Below are positions 40,313 through 48,738 of a stretch of DNA of 64,000 nt, piece by piece. The DNA is from Bacillus_AB infantis_C. Its GTDB lineage: Bacteria > Bacillota > Bacilli > Bacillales > Cytobacillaceae. Below the pieces are notes generated by a model. The model worked only from the letters and a program-made list of their open reading frames with translations, was not told the DNA's origin and searched no databases. The stretch is from positions 124,001-188,000 of the forward strand of contig NZ_JBNILH010000008.1 in the NCBI RefSeq assembly GCF_050107595.1, in the 5' to 3' direction. The translations under genes and the position numbers were made by a program. Numbering within the stretch: the stretch's first letter is position 1; each line of letters starts with the position of its first letter.

Positions 40313-41227
40313 ATGAGCAAAAGAGTAATCCTGGCAGGGGGAAGCGGTTTTCTGGGGGAAAGCCTCGGACGCTTTTTGCTTGGGCACGGCTATGAAGTTA
40401 CCGTTCTTTCCAGAGGGAAAGAGGGCTTTATGGATGGAGCGGAATTTATCCGCTGGGATGGAAAAAATATGGATGCACGCTGGATGGACCGGATTGAAGG
40501 AAGCTATGCCGTCGTAAATTTCACCGGAAAAAGCGTCAACTGTATTTATACAGAAAGAAATAAAAGGGAGATCATAGAGTCACGGCTTGATTCTGTGGGA
40601 GTGCTGAAGGAAGCCGTATTAAAAGCAGAACAGCCTCCGCAGGTGTTCGTGCAGGCGGGATCCCTGGCAATTTTCGGGGATACAGAGGAAATTTGTGATG
40701 AAGAATCGCCTCTGGCTGATGGATTTTCGCCGGAAGTCTGCAAGCTGTGGGAAGGTGAGTTTTTCTCCGGGGACAGGCTTCCCCATACAAGGCAGGTCCT
40801 CCTGAGGATCGGGTTTGCGCTCGGCAGGGATGGAGGCGCGCTGGAGCCATTGGTAAAGCTTGCCCGGATGGGGCTTGGAGGCACGATCGGCTCCGGGAGG
40901 CAGTATATCAGCTGGCTTCACATAGATGATTTGAATACCATGTTTCTAAATGCGATTGAAGACCAGCAGTACAGCGGGGTATATAATGCCACAGGGCCGC
41001 ATCCTGTGAGAAATAAAGAGTTTATGCAAACTCTCCGCAAGGTTCTGAACAAAGGCTGGTCGCTCCCTGCTCCGTCTCCTTTCGTAAAGGCCGGCGCCTA
41101 TCTCTTTATGAGGGCAGAGCCTGAACTCGCTCTGACGGGAAGGAATTGTGTGCCGAAACGGCTGCTGGACAATGGGTTTGCCTTTCAATATACCGATCTG
41201 GAAAAGGCGCTCCGCGACCTGGTTTAA
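40313..41227 (+). CDS. TIGR01777 family SDR epimerase
   Basis: 304 residues. N-terminal Rossmann motif VILAGGSGFLGESLGRFLL; FTGKSVNCIYTERNKREII is characteristic of the YfcH/TIGR01777 group, as are the ISWLHIDDL segment and the C-terminal NCVPKRLLDNGF. It is an NAD(P)-binding sugar-nucleotide-epimerase-like protein of unknown substrate. Start: ATG 40313 has GGGAGGG 8 bases upstream. The frame open back to 40238 adds a spurious hydrophobic stretch. Confidence 0.88.
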   Translation: MSKRVILAGGSGFLGESLGRFLLGHGYEVTVLSRGKEGFMDGAEFIRWDGKNMDARWMDRIEGSYAVVNFTGKSVNCIYTERNKREIIESRLDSVGVLKEAVLKAEQPPQVFVQAGSLAIFGDTEEICDEESPLADGFSPEVCKLWEGEFFSGDRLPHTRQVLLRIGFALGRDGGALEPLVKLARMGLGGTIGSGRQYISWLHIDDLNTMFLNAIEDQQYSGVYNATGPHPVRNKEFMQTLRKVLNKGWSLPAPSPFVKAGAYLFMRAEPELALTGRNCVPKRLLDNGFAFQYTDLEKALRDLV

Positions 41228-41345
41228 CCAAGGAATTCCGATTTGAGGGGCTGGACATTTCTTTCCCTGGCCCTGTTCTATTCCTGCTCTCCTTTTCATA
41301 AAAGTGAATAAGGACAGAATTACATCGAGAATAGGGGGCAATGGG

Positions 41346-42212
41346 ATGATATATCGGCTTCTTGCTTTAAACATAGAGGGCACGCTGCTTCAGTCCAATG
41401 GAAAACTGCATAGATCGACAAGGGAAGCGATTGATTATGTACAGCAGAAAGGAATTTATGTCACTCTCGTTACATCAAGGAGTTTTCCTTCTGCAAAAAA
41501 AGTGGCTAAAGCACTGAAAATCAACTCTTACCTGGTAACGCACAGGGGTGCATTCATCGGCAATACTGTCAAAATGCCGATTTTTTCAAAAAAACTGCCG
41601 GAAACGATTACGTATGAAATCGTCAGGCTGCTTGAAGGATTCTCCTGCCAGATCAGGCTCCTTCATGAGCAATTCTCACTCGCTAATAAAACAAAGCTCA
41701 ACCATAATATACTTGCGAAAACCGTATTTACGGCCGGTGATCCGATCTTTTATTCACAGCAATTTGTAGAATCAGTCAGTGATATCCTTCTTGATGATCC
41801 GGCTTCGGTTCCGAAAATCGAGGTATTCTTTGAATCAAAGAGGGATCTTGAAGATGCTCAACAGGCAATTGCAAATATGTATTCTGAGGCTGACACCGTC
41901 AGGCTGAGCGACCAGAGGCTCGATATCGTGCCGGCGGGGATCTCCAAACTGAGCGGCCTGCTCCACATCGGCAACCAGCTTGGGGTGGACTTAAGCGAAA
42001 TGGTCGTCATCGGCGACGGAATCGACGATGTGGACATGGTAAAGGCAGCCGGTCTCGGTGTGGCAATGGGCAATGCTCCGGCAGAATTGAAGCTTGCGGC
42101 CGACTGGCTGACCAGATCCAATAATGAAAACGGGGTTGCCTATATGGTAAAAGAACACTTCCGCAAACAGCAGCCACTTGAATTCCTCAAAAAAATGAAT
42201 CTGCTGAAATGA
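41346..42212 (+). CDS. yhaX: HAD-IIB (Cof-type) protein YhaX
   Basis: 288 residues. A Cof-like HAD fold with C2 cap, but motif I is LALNIEGTLL: the nucleophile Asp of DxD is Asn (residue 8) and the second Asp is Glu. Motif IV (VVIGDGIDDVDMVKAAG) is intact. Catalysis by the usual aspartyl-phosphate route should be lost or changed. I recall the same Asn in B. subtilis YhaX, a sporulation/stress protein, and the position before hemZ also fits. ATG 41346 has AGGGGG 7 bases upstream. Confidence 0.85.
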   Translation: MIYRLLALNIEGTLLQSNGKLHRSTREAIDYVQQKGIYVTLVTSRSFPSAKKVAKALKINSYLVTHRGAFIGNTVKMPIFSKKLPETITYEIVRLLEGFSCQIRLLHEQFSLANKTKLNHNILAKTVFTAGDPIFYSQQFVESVSDILLDDPASVPKIEVFFESKRDLEDAQQAIANMYSEADTVRLSDQRLDIVPAGISKLSGLLHIGNQLGVDLSEMVVIGDGIDDVDMVKAAGLGVAMGNAPAELKLAADWLTRSNNENGVAYMVKEHFRKQQPLEFLKKMNLLK

Positions 42213-42219
42213 AAAAGGA

Positions 42220-42254
42220 TGACAGGCACCTATACCAGCAGGTGCCTGTCACTA
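42220..42254 (+). terminator. Hairpin after yhaX
   Basis: TGACAGGCACCT and AGGTGCCTGTCA form a 12-bp stem with an 8-base loop. The T tract after it is weak. Confidence 0.6.
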
Positions 42255-42354
42255 TTTGAACCTGTTGACCTCCCCTCCCGCTTTTTGTACACTTATGGGA
42301 GGTTTTTGTTTTTATTTTGAGATTCTTTTAGACCACAATAAAAAGGTGATGAAT

Positions 42355-43860
42355 GTGCGTATATATATAGAAGGGCTGGATCATGAGAGATTTGACCGCC
42401 CGATGGGCAATATAGCAAACCTCTTTTTCGAAGAGTGTGAAGTGAGCAGGAAGCCGGCGGGGGATGAGGACCTCCATATTGCGTTTAAAGTGGACGTTGG
42501 AGAAATGGTGAAGGTAAGGGCCGTACTGAGCGACCGGAGCGGAAAAAGCGAGGAAGCTTCCTATGAGAAAGAGCTTGAAGAATGGAACACGGAAAAAGAG
42601 TATTACAGGCAGCTGATCAAGGCTGTTTCCCGCGTGTATTTAATGGTGCTCCAGGATTATACAGGCATTACACAGAAGTGGGGAATTCTCACAGGTGTAC
42701 GTCCCACCAAGCTTCTGCACCGCCATGTCCAGAAAGGGACACCTCAGGCGGAAGCCCATCGCCAGCTGAAAGAGGAGTATCTGATCACCGATGAAAAGAT
42801 CGAGCTGATGCAGAAGATTGTTGATCGCCAGCTGGCCGTCATTCCTGACTTATATGAGCTGAAGAAGGAAGTAAGCATCTATATTGGGATTCCTTTCTGT
42901 CCAACGAAATGTGCATATTGCACGTTCCCGGCATATGCAATCAATGGCCGCCAGGGCTCTGTCGACTCTTTCCTGGGCGGGCTCCATTATGAAATGCGCG
43001 AGGTCGGCAAATGGCTGAAGGATAACGGGATCAGGATTACGACCGTATATTACGGCGGAGGAACACCAACAAGCATTACTGCCGAGGAAATGGATATGCT
43101 TTATGAGGAAATGTACGAATCTTTCCCGGATGTAAAAGATATCAGGGAAATCACGGTGGAAGCAGGCCGTCCTGATACGATCACCCCTGAAAAGCTTGAG
43201 GTCCTGAAAAAATGGAACATCGACCGCATCAGCATCAATCCTCAGTCCTACATCCAGGAAACACTCAAAGCGATCGGCCGCCACCATACAGTAGAGGAAA
43301 CGGTTGATAAGTTCCACCTCGCGCGCGGCATGGGCATGAACAATATCAATATGGACCTGATCATCGGCCTTCCAGGCGAACAAGTCCCTGAGTTCCAGCA
43401 TACACTGGACGAAACAGAAAAGCTGATGCCGGAGTCCTTGACGGTTCATACGCTTTCATTTAAAAGGGCGTCTGAAATGACCCGGAATAAACAGCGGTAT
43501 AAAGTTGCAGACAGAGATGAAATTGTGCGGATGATGGATCTGGCAGAAGAATGGACAGAAAAGCATGACTATGCGCCATATTATCTGTACCGCCAGAAAA
43601 ACATCCTTGGCAATCTTGAGAATGTCGGCTATGCCCTGAAAAACCAGGAAAGCCTTTATAATATCATGATCATGGAAGAGCAGCAGACAATCATCGGACT
43701 TGGCTGCGGGGCATCAAGCAAATTTGTGCACCCTGTGACAGGCACGATCTCCCAGCTCGCTAATCCAAAGGATCCAAAATCCTATAACGACAGCTTTAAG
43801 CATTATACCGAAGAGAAGATTAAGATATTGGAAGATCTGTTCAGCAGGGAGCAAGCCTGA
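42355..43860 (+). CDS. hemZ: HemZ, HemN-like radical SAM protein
   Basis: 501 residues, the length of B. subtilis HemZ. A family-specific N-terminal region (about 1-170) is followed by a radical SAM domain with the cluster motif C182-x3-C186-x2-C189 in IPFCPTKCAYCTF and the TTVYYGGGTPTSI glycine motif. Annotated as oxygen-independent coproporphyrinogen III oxidase; the true reaction of HemZ is not settled. Start: GTG 42355 (MRIYIEG) lies 8 bases after AAAGG. ATG 42349 is too close to the RBS. Terminator follows. Confidence 0.92.
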   Translation: MRIYIEGLDHERFDRPMGNIANLFFEECEVSRKPAGDEDLHIAFKVDVGEMVKVRAVLSDRSGKSEEASYEKELEEWNTEKEYYRQLIKAVSRVYLMVLQDYTGITQKWGILTGVRPTKLLHRHVQKGTPQAEAHRQLKEEYLITDEKIELMQKIVDRQLAVIPDLYELKKEVSIYIGIPFCPTKCAYCTFPAYAINGRQGSVDSFLGGLHYEMREVGKWLKDNGIRITTVYYGGGTPTSITAEEMDMLYEEMYESFPDVKDIREITVEAGRPDTITPEKLEVLKKWNIDRISINPQSYIQETLKAIGRHHTVEETVDKFHLARGMGMNNINMDLIIGLPGEQVPEFQHTLDETEKLMPESLTVHTLSFKRASEMTRNKQRYKVADRDEIVRMMDLAEEWTEKHDYAPYYLYRQKNILGNLENVGYALKNQESLYNIMIMEEQQTIIGLGCGASSKFVHPVTGTISQLANPKDPKSYNDSFKHYTEEKIKILEDLFSREQA

Positions 43861-43870
43861 TTTCGGCAGT

Positions 43871-43908
43871 AAAGGGCAGGGCCAAGACTCCTGCCCTTTA
43901 TTTTTTTT
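43871..43908 (+). terminator. Terminator of hemZ
   Basis: AAAGGGCAGG and CCTGCCCTTT with a 9-base loop, then a long T tract. Confidence 0.85.
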
Positions 43909-43973
43909 GGGAACAACCGGTATTCTGGACTTGCGGCATATTTGTGAAAAAAAGCGGGAAAGCATATAATGGG

Positions 43974-44006
43974 AAAAGGCTATTCTCTCCGGGAGAGCCT
44001 TTTTTT
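43974..44006 (+). terminator. Second terminator before hemY
   Basis: AAAAGGCT and AGCCTTTTTTT with inner TCTCC/GGGAGA pairing. It separates hemZ from hemY. Confidence 0.65.
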
Positions 44007-44144
44007 ATTGGCTGCGTCAAGCGCCATTTCAAATTGACACAATCTATACACAAAGCAAGCCTGGGCAAGGCTTATTCCTGATTTAAATTATAGTAAAATA
44101 AGCATATGGCGCCAGATCATCGATCGGTTTGAGGAGTGAATGTA

Positions 44145-45530
44145 ATGAAGACAGCTGTGGTAATCGGCGGGGGCATCACCGGGCTTTCTGCTATGTATTA
44201 TCTGCAAAAGCTGAAGCGGGAAAAGAACCTGCCGCTTAACCTGATACTCGCAGAAAAGGGCTGGGATCTTGGAGGCAAGATTGCGACTGTTAAGAAAGGC
44301 GAATATATCATGGAAACAGGGGCGGATTCGGTCGTTGCCCGCAATGAAAGCATCATCCAATTGCTGGATGAGCTGAAGCTGCATGAAGAAGTGGTCTACA
44401 ATGCAACCGGTACTTCCTATCTATATTCGAAAAACCGGCTGGTAAAAATCCCCGAAGACACTGTTTTCGGCATTCCGACAAGTGTGCAGTCTTTGTTCAG
44501 CAGCCCGCTTATTTCCTTTAAAGGAAAAGTGCGTGCACTGAAGGACCTTGTCAGCAAAAATAAGGAATTCAACAAGGACAGCTCTATCGGCCTTTTCCTT
44601 GAAAACTTTCTGGGCAGGGAGCTGGTCGAATACCAGGTTTCTCCTGTTCTGTCAGGCGTCTATTCAGGGAAGCTGAACGAGCTGACGATGGCCACGACGC
44701 TTCCATACCTGCTTGAATATAAAAATAAATACGGCAGCATTATCCGCGGGCTGTCTGAAAATAAAAAGAAGTTTCAATCCTCCGGCAGCAAGAAGTTCAT
44801 TTCCTTTAAGGGCGGTTTATCCGTACTTATCGACAGGCTGGAAGAAGCATTGACAGATGCAGAAATCCTTAAGGGAGCGGCGGTCGAGAAAATAGAGAAA
44901 CACGAAGGGCAATACACCATTTCTTTTTCCAATAGGGAAAGCATTACTGCTGACTATGTGATCCTAAGCACTCCGCATGATGCAGCCGAAAAGCTGCTTC
45001 AGGATGACCGCTTGGATTCTGCATTCGCCGAGCTGAAAAACTCTTCGCTCACAAGCATATATCTTGGCTTTGATATCCCTGACAGCGAGCTTCCTGCTGA
45101 TGGCACAGGCTTCATTGTTTCTGAAGGAAGCGATCTTAAGTGCAATGCCTGCACATGGACGAGCCGAAAGTGGAGTCATACTTCAGAGAGGCACCAGCTC
45201 CTGCTGCGGCTTTTCTACAAAAGCTCCAATCCAAATTATGCTTACCTGAACGGGCTGGACAGGGACGGGTTTGTAAAAGAGGCACTGAAAGATGTGAAAA
45301 AGAGCCTCGGTATTTCTGCACAGCCGGCCATGGTGGAAGTGACTCGCTGGAATAATTTAATGCCGAACTATTCGCTTAAGCATGGAGAAGCGGTCGAATC
45401 GATCACTGACAGCCTGACGGCGCATTATCCTAATGTCCTTATCGCCGGCTGTTCCTATTATGGTGTAGGCATTGCTGCCTGCATTGCCAACGGCCAGAAA
45501 ACCGCTGAAATGATTGCGGGGAAAATATAG
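44145..45530 (+). CDS. hemY: Coproporphyrinogen/protoporphyrinogen oxidase
   Basis: 461 residues. FAD-binding motif AVVIGGGITGLSAMYYL at the N-terminus, GGKIATVKKGEYIMETGADS after it, and the C-terminal FAD segment LIAGCSYYGVGIAACIANGQ. In Firmicutes the enzyme mainly oxidises coproporphyrinogen III to coproporphyrin III in the coproporphyrin-dependent haem route. Start ATG 44145 has GAGGAG 8 bases upstream. It stands alone here, without hemE and hemH, which form an operon with hemY in B. subtilis. A second copy elsewhere is therefore possible. Confidence 0.92.
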   Translation: MKTAVVIGGGITGLSAMYYLQKLKREKNLPLNLILAEKGWDLGGKIATVKKGEYIMETGADSVVARNESIIQLLDELKLHEEVVYNATGTSYLYSKNRLVKIPEDTVFGIPTSVQSLFSSPLISFKGKVRALKDLVSKNKEFNKDSSIGLFLENFLGRELVEYQVSPVLSGVYSGKLNELTMATTLPYLLEYKNKYGSIIRGLSENKKKFQSSGSKKFISFKGGLSVLIDRLEEALTDAEILKGAAVEKIEKHEGQYTISFSNRESITADYVILSTPHDAAEKLLQDDRLDSAFAELKNSSLTSIYLGFDIPDSELPADGTGFIVSEGSDLKCNACTWTSRKWSHTSERHQLLLRLFYKSSNPNYAYLNGLDRDGFVKEALKDVKKSLGISAQPAMVEVTRWNNLMPNYSLKHGEAVESITDSLTAHYPNVLIAGCSYYGVGIAACIANGQKTAEMIAGKI

Positions 45531-45537
45531 TAAAAGA

Positions 45538-45576
45538 GAGGCGGCTTTCCATAAGGAGGCCGCCTGAGTTTTCGTA
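45538..45576 (+). terminator. Terminator of hemY
   Basis: AGGCGGC and GGCCGCCT flank a loop that contains TTTCCATAAGGA, followed by GAGTTTT. Confidence 0.65.
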
Positions 45577-45667
45577 TTAAAAGACAGAAATTTCTGTGAA
45601 AATAAAGGGATTTCAAGAAGTTTAGAGAATGTTATAGGCAGAAGGAATCATAAGCTTTAAATAATTA

Positions 45668-45681
45668 TGTAAGCGTTTACT
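45668..45681 (+). promoter_or_regulatory. Candidate CcpA binding site (cre)
   Basis: TGTAAGCGTTTACT matches the cre consensus TGWAANCGNTNWCA at all but the last position. It sits 22 bases before the acyl-CoA ligase start, probably around the transcription start, which would cause repression by glucose. Confidence 0.65.
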
Positions 45682-45702
45682 ACAGGGAGGTAGATTATAT
45701 TG

Positions 45703-47316
45703 ATGATGCAGACGCCTTTGACGATGACGCAAATGATTAAAAGAGCAGAAAAGTATTTTCCGAAGAAAGAAGTAGTATCAAGAACAGGCTCAGGCATTCA
45801 CCGTTTCACTTACAGGCAGATCGCCGAAAGGACAAAGAAGCTGGCAGCAGCCCTTGAATCAATCGGGGTGGAAAGGGGCGATAAGGTTGGCACTCTGGCC
45901 TGGAACCATCACCGGCATCTAGAGGCATATTTTGCTATTCCCTGCAGCGGTGCTGTGCTGCATACCATCAATATAAGACTCTCCCCGCAGCATATTTCCT
46001 ATATTATCAATCATGCAGAAGACAAAGTATTGCTGATAGATCCTGATATTGTACCGCTCATCGAGAAATGCCAGCAGGAGCTGTCCACGGTGAAGGCATA
46101 TATCATCATGGGGGATGTAGGGCAGCTGCCGGAAACCACGCTTTCCCCGGTTTATCATTACGAAGAGTTTCTTGAAACAGGCAGAAGCGATTATGAGTAT
46201 CCCGATGACCTTGATGAAAACAGCCCTGCTGGAATGTGCTATACCTCTGCGACGACCGGTAATCCGAAAGGGGTCATCTATTCCCACAGGGGCATTGTCC
46301 TGCACAGCATGGCATTGGGGATGGCAGACAGTGCAGCAGTAAGTGAGAAGGATATAGCAATGCCTGTTGTGCCGATGTTCCATGTCAATGCATGGGGGCT
46401 TCCGTTCGCGGCCGTCTGGTTCGGAACCTCACTTGTCATGCCGGGACCTTATTTCACGCCAAAGCTATTGGCAGAACTGGTACAGAGTGAAAAAGTAACC
46501 ATCACAGCCGGTGTGCCGACCATCTGGCTTGGACTGCTGAAGGAGCTGGATGAGAATGAATATGACATGTCGAGCCTCCGATCCATCCTATGCGGGGGAT
46601 CTGCAGCACCGAAAGGCATGATCAAAGCCTTTGAGCAAAAGCACAACATTCCGTTCATGCATGCATATGGCATGACAGAAACAAGCCCGCTTGTGGTCAT
46701 TTCAACTTTAAAGAGCTATCAGGAGGAATTGCCTGCTGAAGAAAGGCTTGATATAAAAGCGAAGCAGGGAATCCTTGTCCCAGGCCTGGAAATGAAGGCA
46801 GTCGGAAAGGACGGCGAGGTCAAATGGGACGGCAAAGAAATGGGGGAGCTGGCAATCCGCGGACCGTGGATTGCCTCGGAATATTACAAAGATGACCGGA
46901 CTGACGAAGCCTTCAAGGATGGCTGGCTTTATACAGGGGACGTGGTCACCCTTGATGAAGAAGGCTTTATGAAGATCGTCGACAGGACAAAGGACCTGAT
47001 CAAAAGCGGCGGTGAATGGATCAGCTCGGTTGATCTTGAAAATGCCCTGATGGCCCACGAAGCCGTTTTTGAAGCAGCTGTTGTAGCAGTCCCGCATGAA
47101 CAATGGCAGGAACGGCCTGTTGCCTGTGTGGTGCTGAAAGACAGTCATAGAGGCGTGGATAAGCAGGAACTCTATGATTTTCTTCAGCCTCAGTTTGCAA
47201 AATGGTGGCTGCCAGATGAGATCTTATTCATGGAGGAAATCCCGAAGACGTCTGTAGGCAAATTCCTCAAAATGGCCCTGCGGGATCAAGTCCAGCAGCA
47301 GCTGGCAGCAAAATAA
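45703..47316 (+). CDS. Long/medium-chain fatty acyl-CoA ligase
   Basis: 537 residues, ANL superfamily. The AMP-binding motif is YTSATTGNPKGVIYSHRG. Other conserved segments are HAYGMTETSPL, GWLYTGDVVTLDEEGF and DRTKDLIKSGGEWIS, and the C-terminal lysine is in KTSVGKFLK. It activates a fatty acid with ATP and CoA for beta-oxidation. AGGGAGG is 12 bases before this ATG and 9 before an in-frame TTG at 45700, so the TTG is possible. A cre site upstream suggests carbon catabolite control, as in B. subtilis lcf genes. Confidence 0.9.
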   Translation: MMQTPLTMTQMIKRAEKYFPKKEVVSRTGSGIHRFTYRQIAERTKKLAAALESIGVERGDKVGTLAWNHHRHLEAYFAIPCSGAVLHTINIRLSPQHISYIINHAEDKVLLIDPDIVPLIEKCQQELSTVKAYIIMGDVGQLPETTLSPVYHYEEFLETGRSDYEYPDDLDENSPAGMCYTSATTGNPKGVIYSHRGIVLHSMALGMADSAAVSEKDIAMPVVPMFHVNAWGLPFAAVWFGTSLVMPGPYFTPKLLAELVQSEKVTITAGVPTIWLGLLKELDENEYDMSSLRSILCGGSAAPKGMIKAFEQKHNIPFMHAYGMTETSPLVVISTLKSYQEELPAEERLDIKAKQGILVPGLEMKAVGKDGEVKWDGKEMGELAIRGPWIASEYYKDDRTDEAFKDGWLYTGDVVTLDEEGFMKIVDRTKDLIKSGGEWISSVDLENALMAHEAVFEAAVVAVPHEQWQERPVACVVLKDSHRGVDKQELYDFLQPQFAKWWLPDEILFMEEIPKTSVGKFLKMALRDQVQQQLAAK

Positions 47317-47324
47317 AGGAAGCA

Positions 47325-47354
47325 AGGCAGAGTGAAGAAACTCTGTCTTTTCTT
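47325..47354 (+). terminator. Terminator of the acyl-CoA ligase gene
   Basis: AGGCAGAGT and ACTCTGTCT with a short loop, then TTTTC. Confidence 0.65.
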
Positions 47355-47455
47355 TCGGCTAAATATGACAATATTTCAAATTATTCGATAAAAACTTTAT
47401 AATGATTCCTCCACTCTTTATAATAGAGATAACTATGACCAAGGAGGCTGCGGAT

Positions 47456-48247
47456 ATGGCAATAGAATGCAATACAGAAACTGTGAAGGTATCCATAAAA
47501 AACAGGGTGGCAGTGGTTGAAATGAACAGGCCGGAATCCCTGAATGCGCTGGATGAGGAAATGATTAGAGGACTGGCTGCAAACCTGAAGCAGATCAGTA
47601 CAGATGAAAATGTCGACATCGTCGTGCTTAAAGGAAGCGGAAGAGCCTTTTCCTCCGGAGGCGATATTAAAACGATGCTTTCGTCTACAAATGAAAGCGA
47701 TTTCTACACAGTGATGGACTGCATCAGCGATCTTGTCATCACACTCTATACCATGCCGAAGCTGACAATCAGCTCTGTGAATGGGGCAGCCGCCGGACTT
47801 GGATTCAGCCTGGCGCTGGCTACAGACTATATATTGGCAGACAAATCAAGCAAGCTTGCAATGAACTTTATCGGCATCGGACTGATCCCTGATGGAGGTT
47901 CGCATTTCTTTCTTGAGCGCAAGCTTGGTGAGGACAGAGCAAAGCATCTGATCTGGGAAGGAAAAGCAATGCCGGCCGAAGAAGCCTTTCAGAATGGCCT
48001 CGTCCATGAAATGGCTGATGGCAATATTGAAGAAGCCCTTAACGCAAAAATTGAAAATTGGCTTTCAAAGCCTGTATCTGCCATGATCAAGACCAAAAAG
48101 ATTCTCGCAGAAAAAAACCGGCCGCAGCTTCTAAAAATGCTCGAGCTTGAAAAGCATGGACAATACAAAATGCGCAGCACAGAAGATCATCAGGAAGGCA
48201 TAAAAGCCTTCATTGAAAAAAGAAAGCCGGTATTTAAAGGGAGATAA
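47456..48247 (+). CDS. Enoyl-CoA hydratase/isomerase family protein (YhaR-like)
   Basis: 263 residues, crotonase fold. Oxyanion-hole segments are SGRAFSSGGDIKTM and NGAAAGLGFSLALATDYIL. The position of the first catalytic Glu of true hydratases holds GLIPDGGSHF-type sequence, so the exact reaction (hydratase, isomerase or other) is open. ATG 47456 has AAGGAGG 8 bases upstream. It lies next to the acyl-CoA ligase and before yhaQ, as yhaR does in B. subtilis. Probably acts in fatty acid breakdown. Confidence 0.88.
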   Translation: MAIECNTETVKVSIKNRVAVVEMNRPESLNALDEEMIRGLAANLKQISTDENVDIVVLKGSGRAFSSGGDIKTMLSSTNESDFYTVMDCISDLVITLYTMPKLTISSVNGAAAGLGFSLALATDYILADKSSKLAMNFIGIGLIPDGGSHFFLERKLGEDRAKHLIWEGKAMPAEEAFQNGLVHEMADGNIEEALNAKIENWLSKPVSAMIKTKKILAEKNRPQLLKMLELEKHGQYKMRSTEDHQEGIKAFIEKRKPVFKGR

Positions 48248-48294
48248 GCTGCAATCTGATTCTGGATTTAATAAAACTATTTTGGTACCTAAAC

Positions 48295-48346
48295 ATAAGA
48301 GCCGGACAAAAGGAGAATGCTCTTTTCGTCCGGCTCTTATTGTTTT
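48295..48346. terminator. Bidirectional terminator
   Basis: ATAAGAGCCGGAC and GTCCGGCTCTTAT, a 13-bp stem with additional pairing in the loop (AAAAG/CTTTT). Serves the hydratase gene and possibly the convergent yhzD. Confidence 0.8.
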
Positions 48347-48414
48347 GAAGCGCCACAGGATGCGGCGTCTTTAGCCTGCGTTCCTTTATCTGGCCAAGCG
48401 CCTTCCGCTTCCTA
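48347..48414 (-). repeat. Dispersed repeat, partial copy 4
   Basis: Read on the minus strand it gives AAGCGGAAGGCGCTTGGCC, AAAGGAACGCAGGCTAAAGA and CGCCGCATCCTGTGGCGC, a diverged version of the first third of the element at 30720. Confidence 0.65.
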
Positions 48415-48597
48415 TGCATGAAATAAAATCAGTTTTCCTAGCGGGGAGGTGCAGCGGTGGGTTTTGCCGCTTAGTCCTTTTTCGTTCAGGAGGTTTCCGC
48501 CGATTTCTTTTGCTTCGTCATCGCTGCCGGCCTGGAAGCTTTCATCCAGGATTTTTTCTCCGTCATTTTCGAATGCAGTGAGTTTGTAAGTTTTCAT
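48412..48597 (-). CDS. yhzD: YhzD-like small protein
   Basis: 61 residues: KTYKLTAFENDGEKILDESF, AGSDDEAKEIGGNLLNEKG and KTHRCTSPLGKLILFHA. The pattern of two short beta strands, a DEAK-type helix and a C-terminal HRC...LILFH strand is that of the YhzD family of Bacillus, of unknown function. Of two adjacent ATGs the second (48597) has AAAGGAG at 8 bases. Convergent with the hydratase gene. Confidence 0.75.
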   Translation of the reverse strand: MKTYKLTAFENDGEKILDESFQAGSDDEAKEIGGNLLNEKGLSGKTHRCTSPLGKLILFHA

Positions 48598-48738
48598 CAT
48601 TCTTTCTCCTTTTATGAAAAATTCTGATAGTTACTATTATTCTTGCATAATTTCTATTTTTCTGTAAAGAGATTTTTCCTGTATTTTGAACCTTTTTGGA
48701 GGTTAAGTCGTATAAGGTATAGAGAAGGAGGAGTTACG

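Noticed and set aside
42850..43449. 199-residue minus-strand ORF
   Set aside because: Antisense to the radical SAM domain of hemZ.
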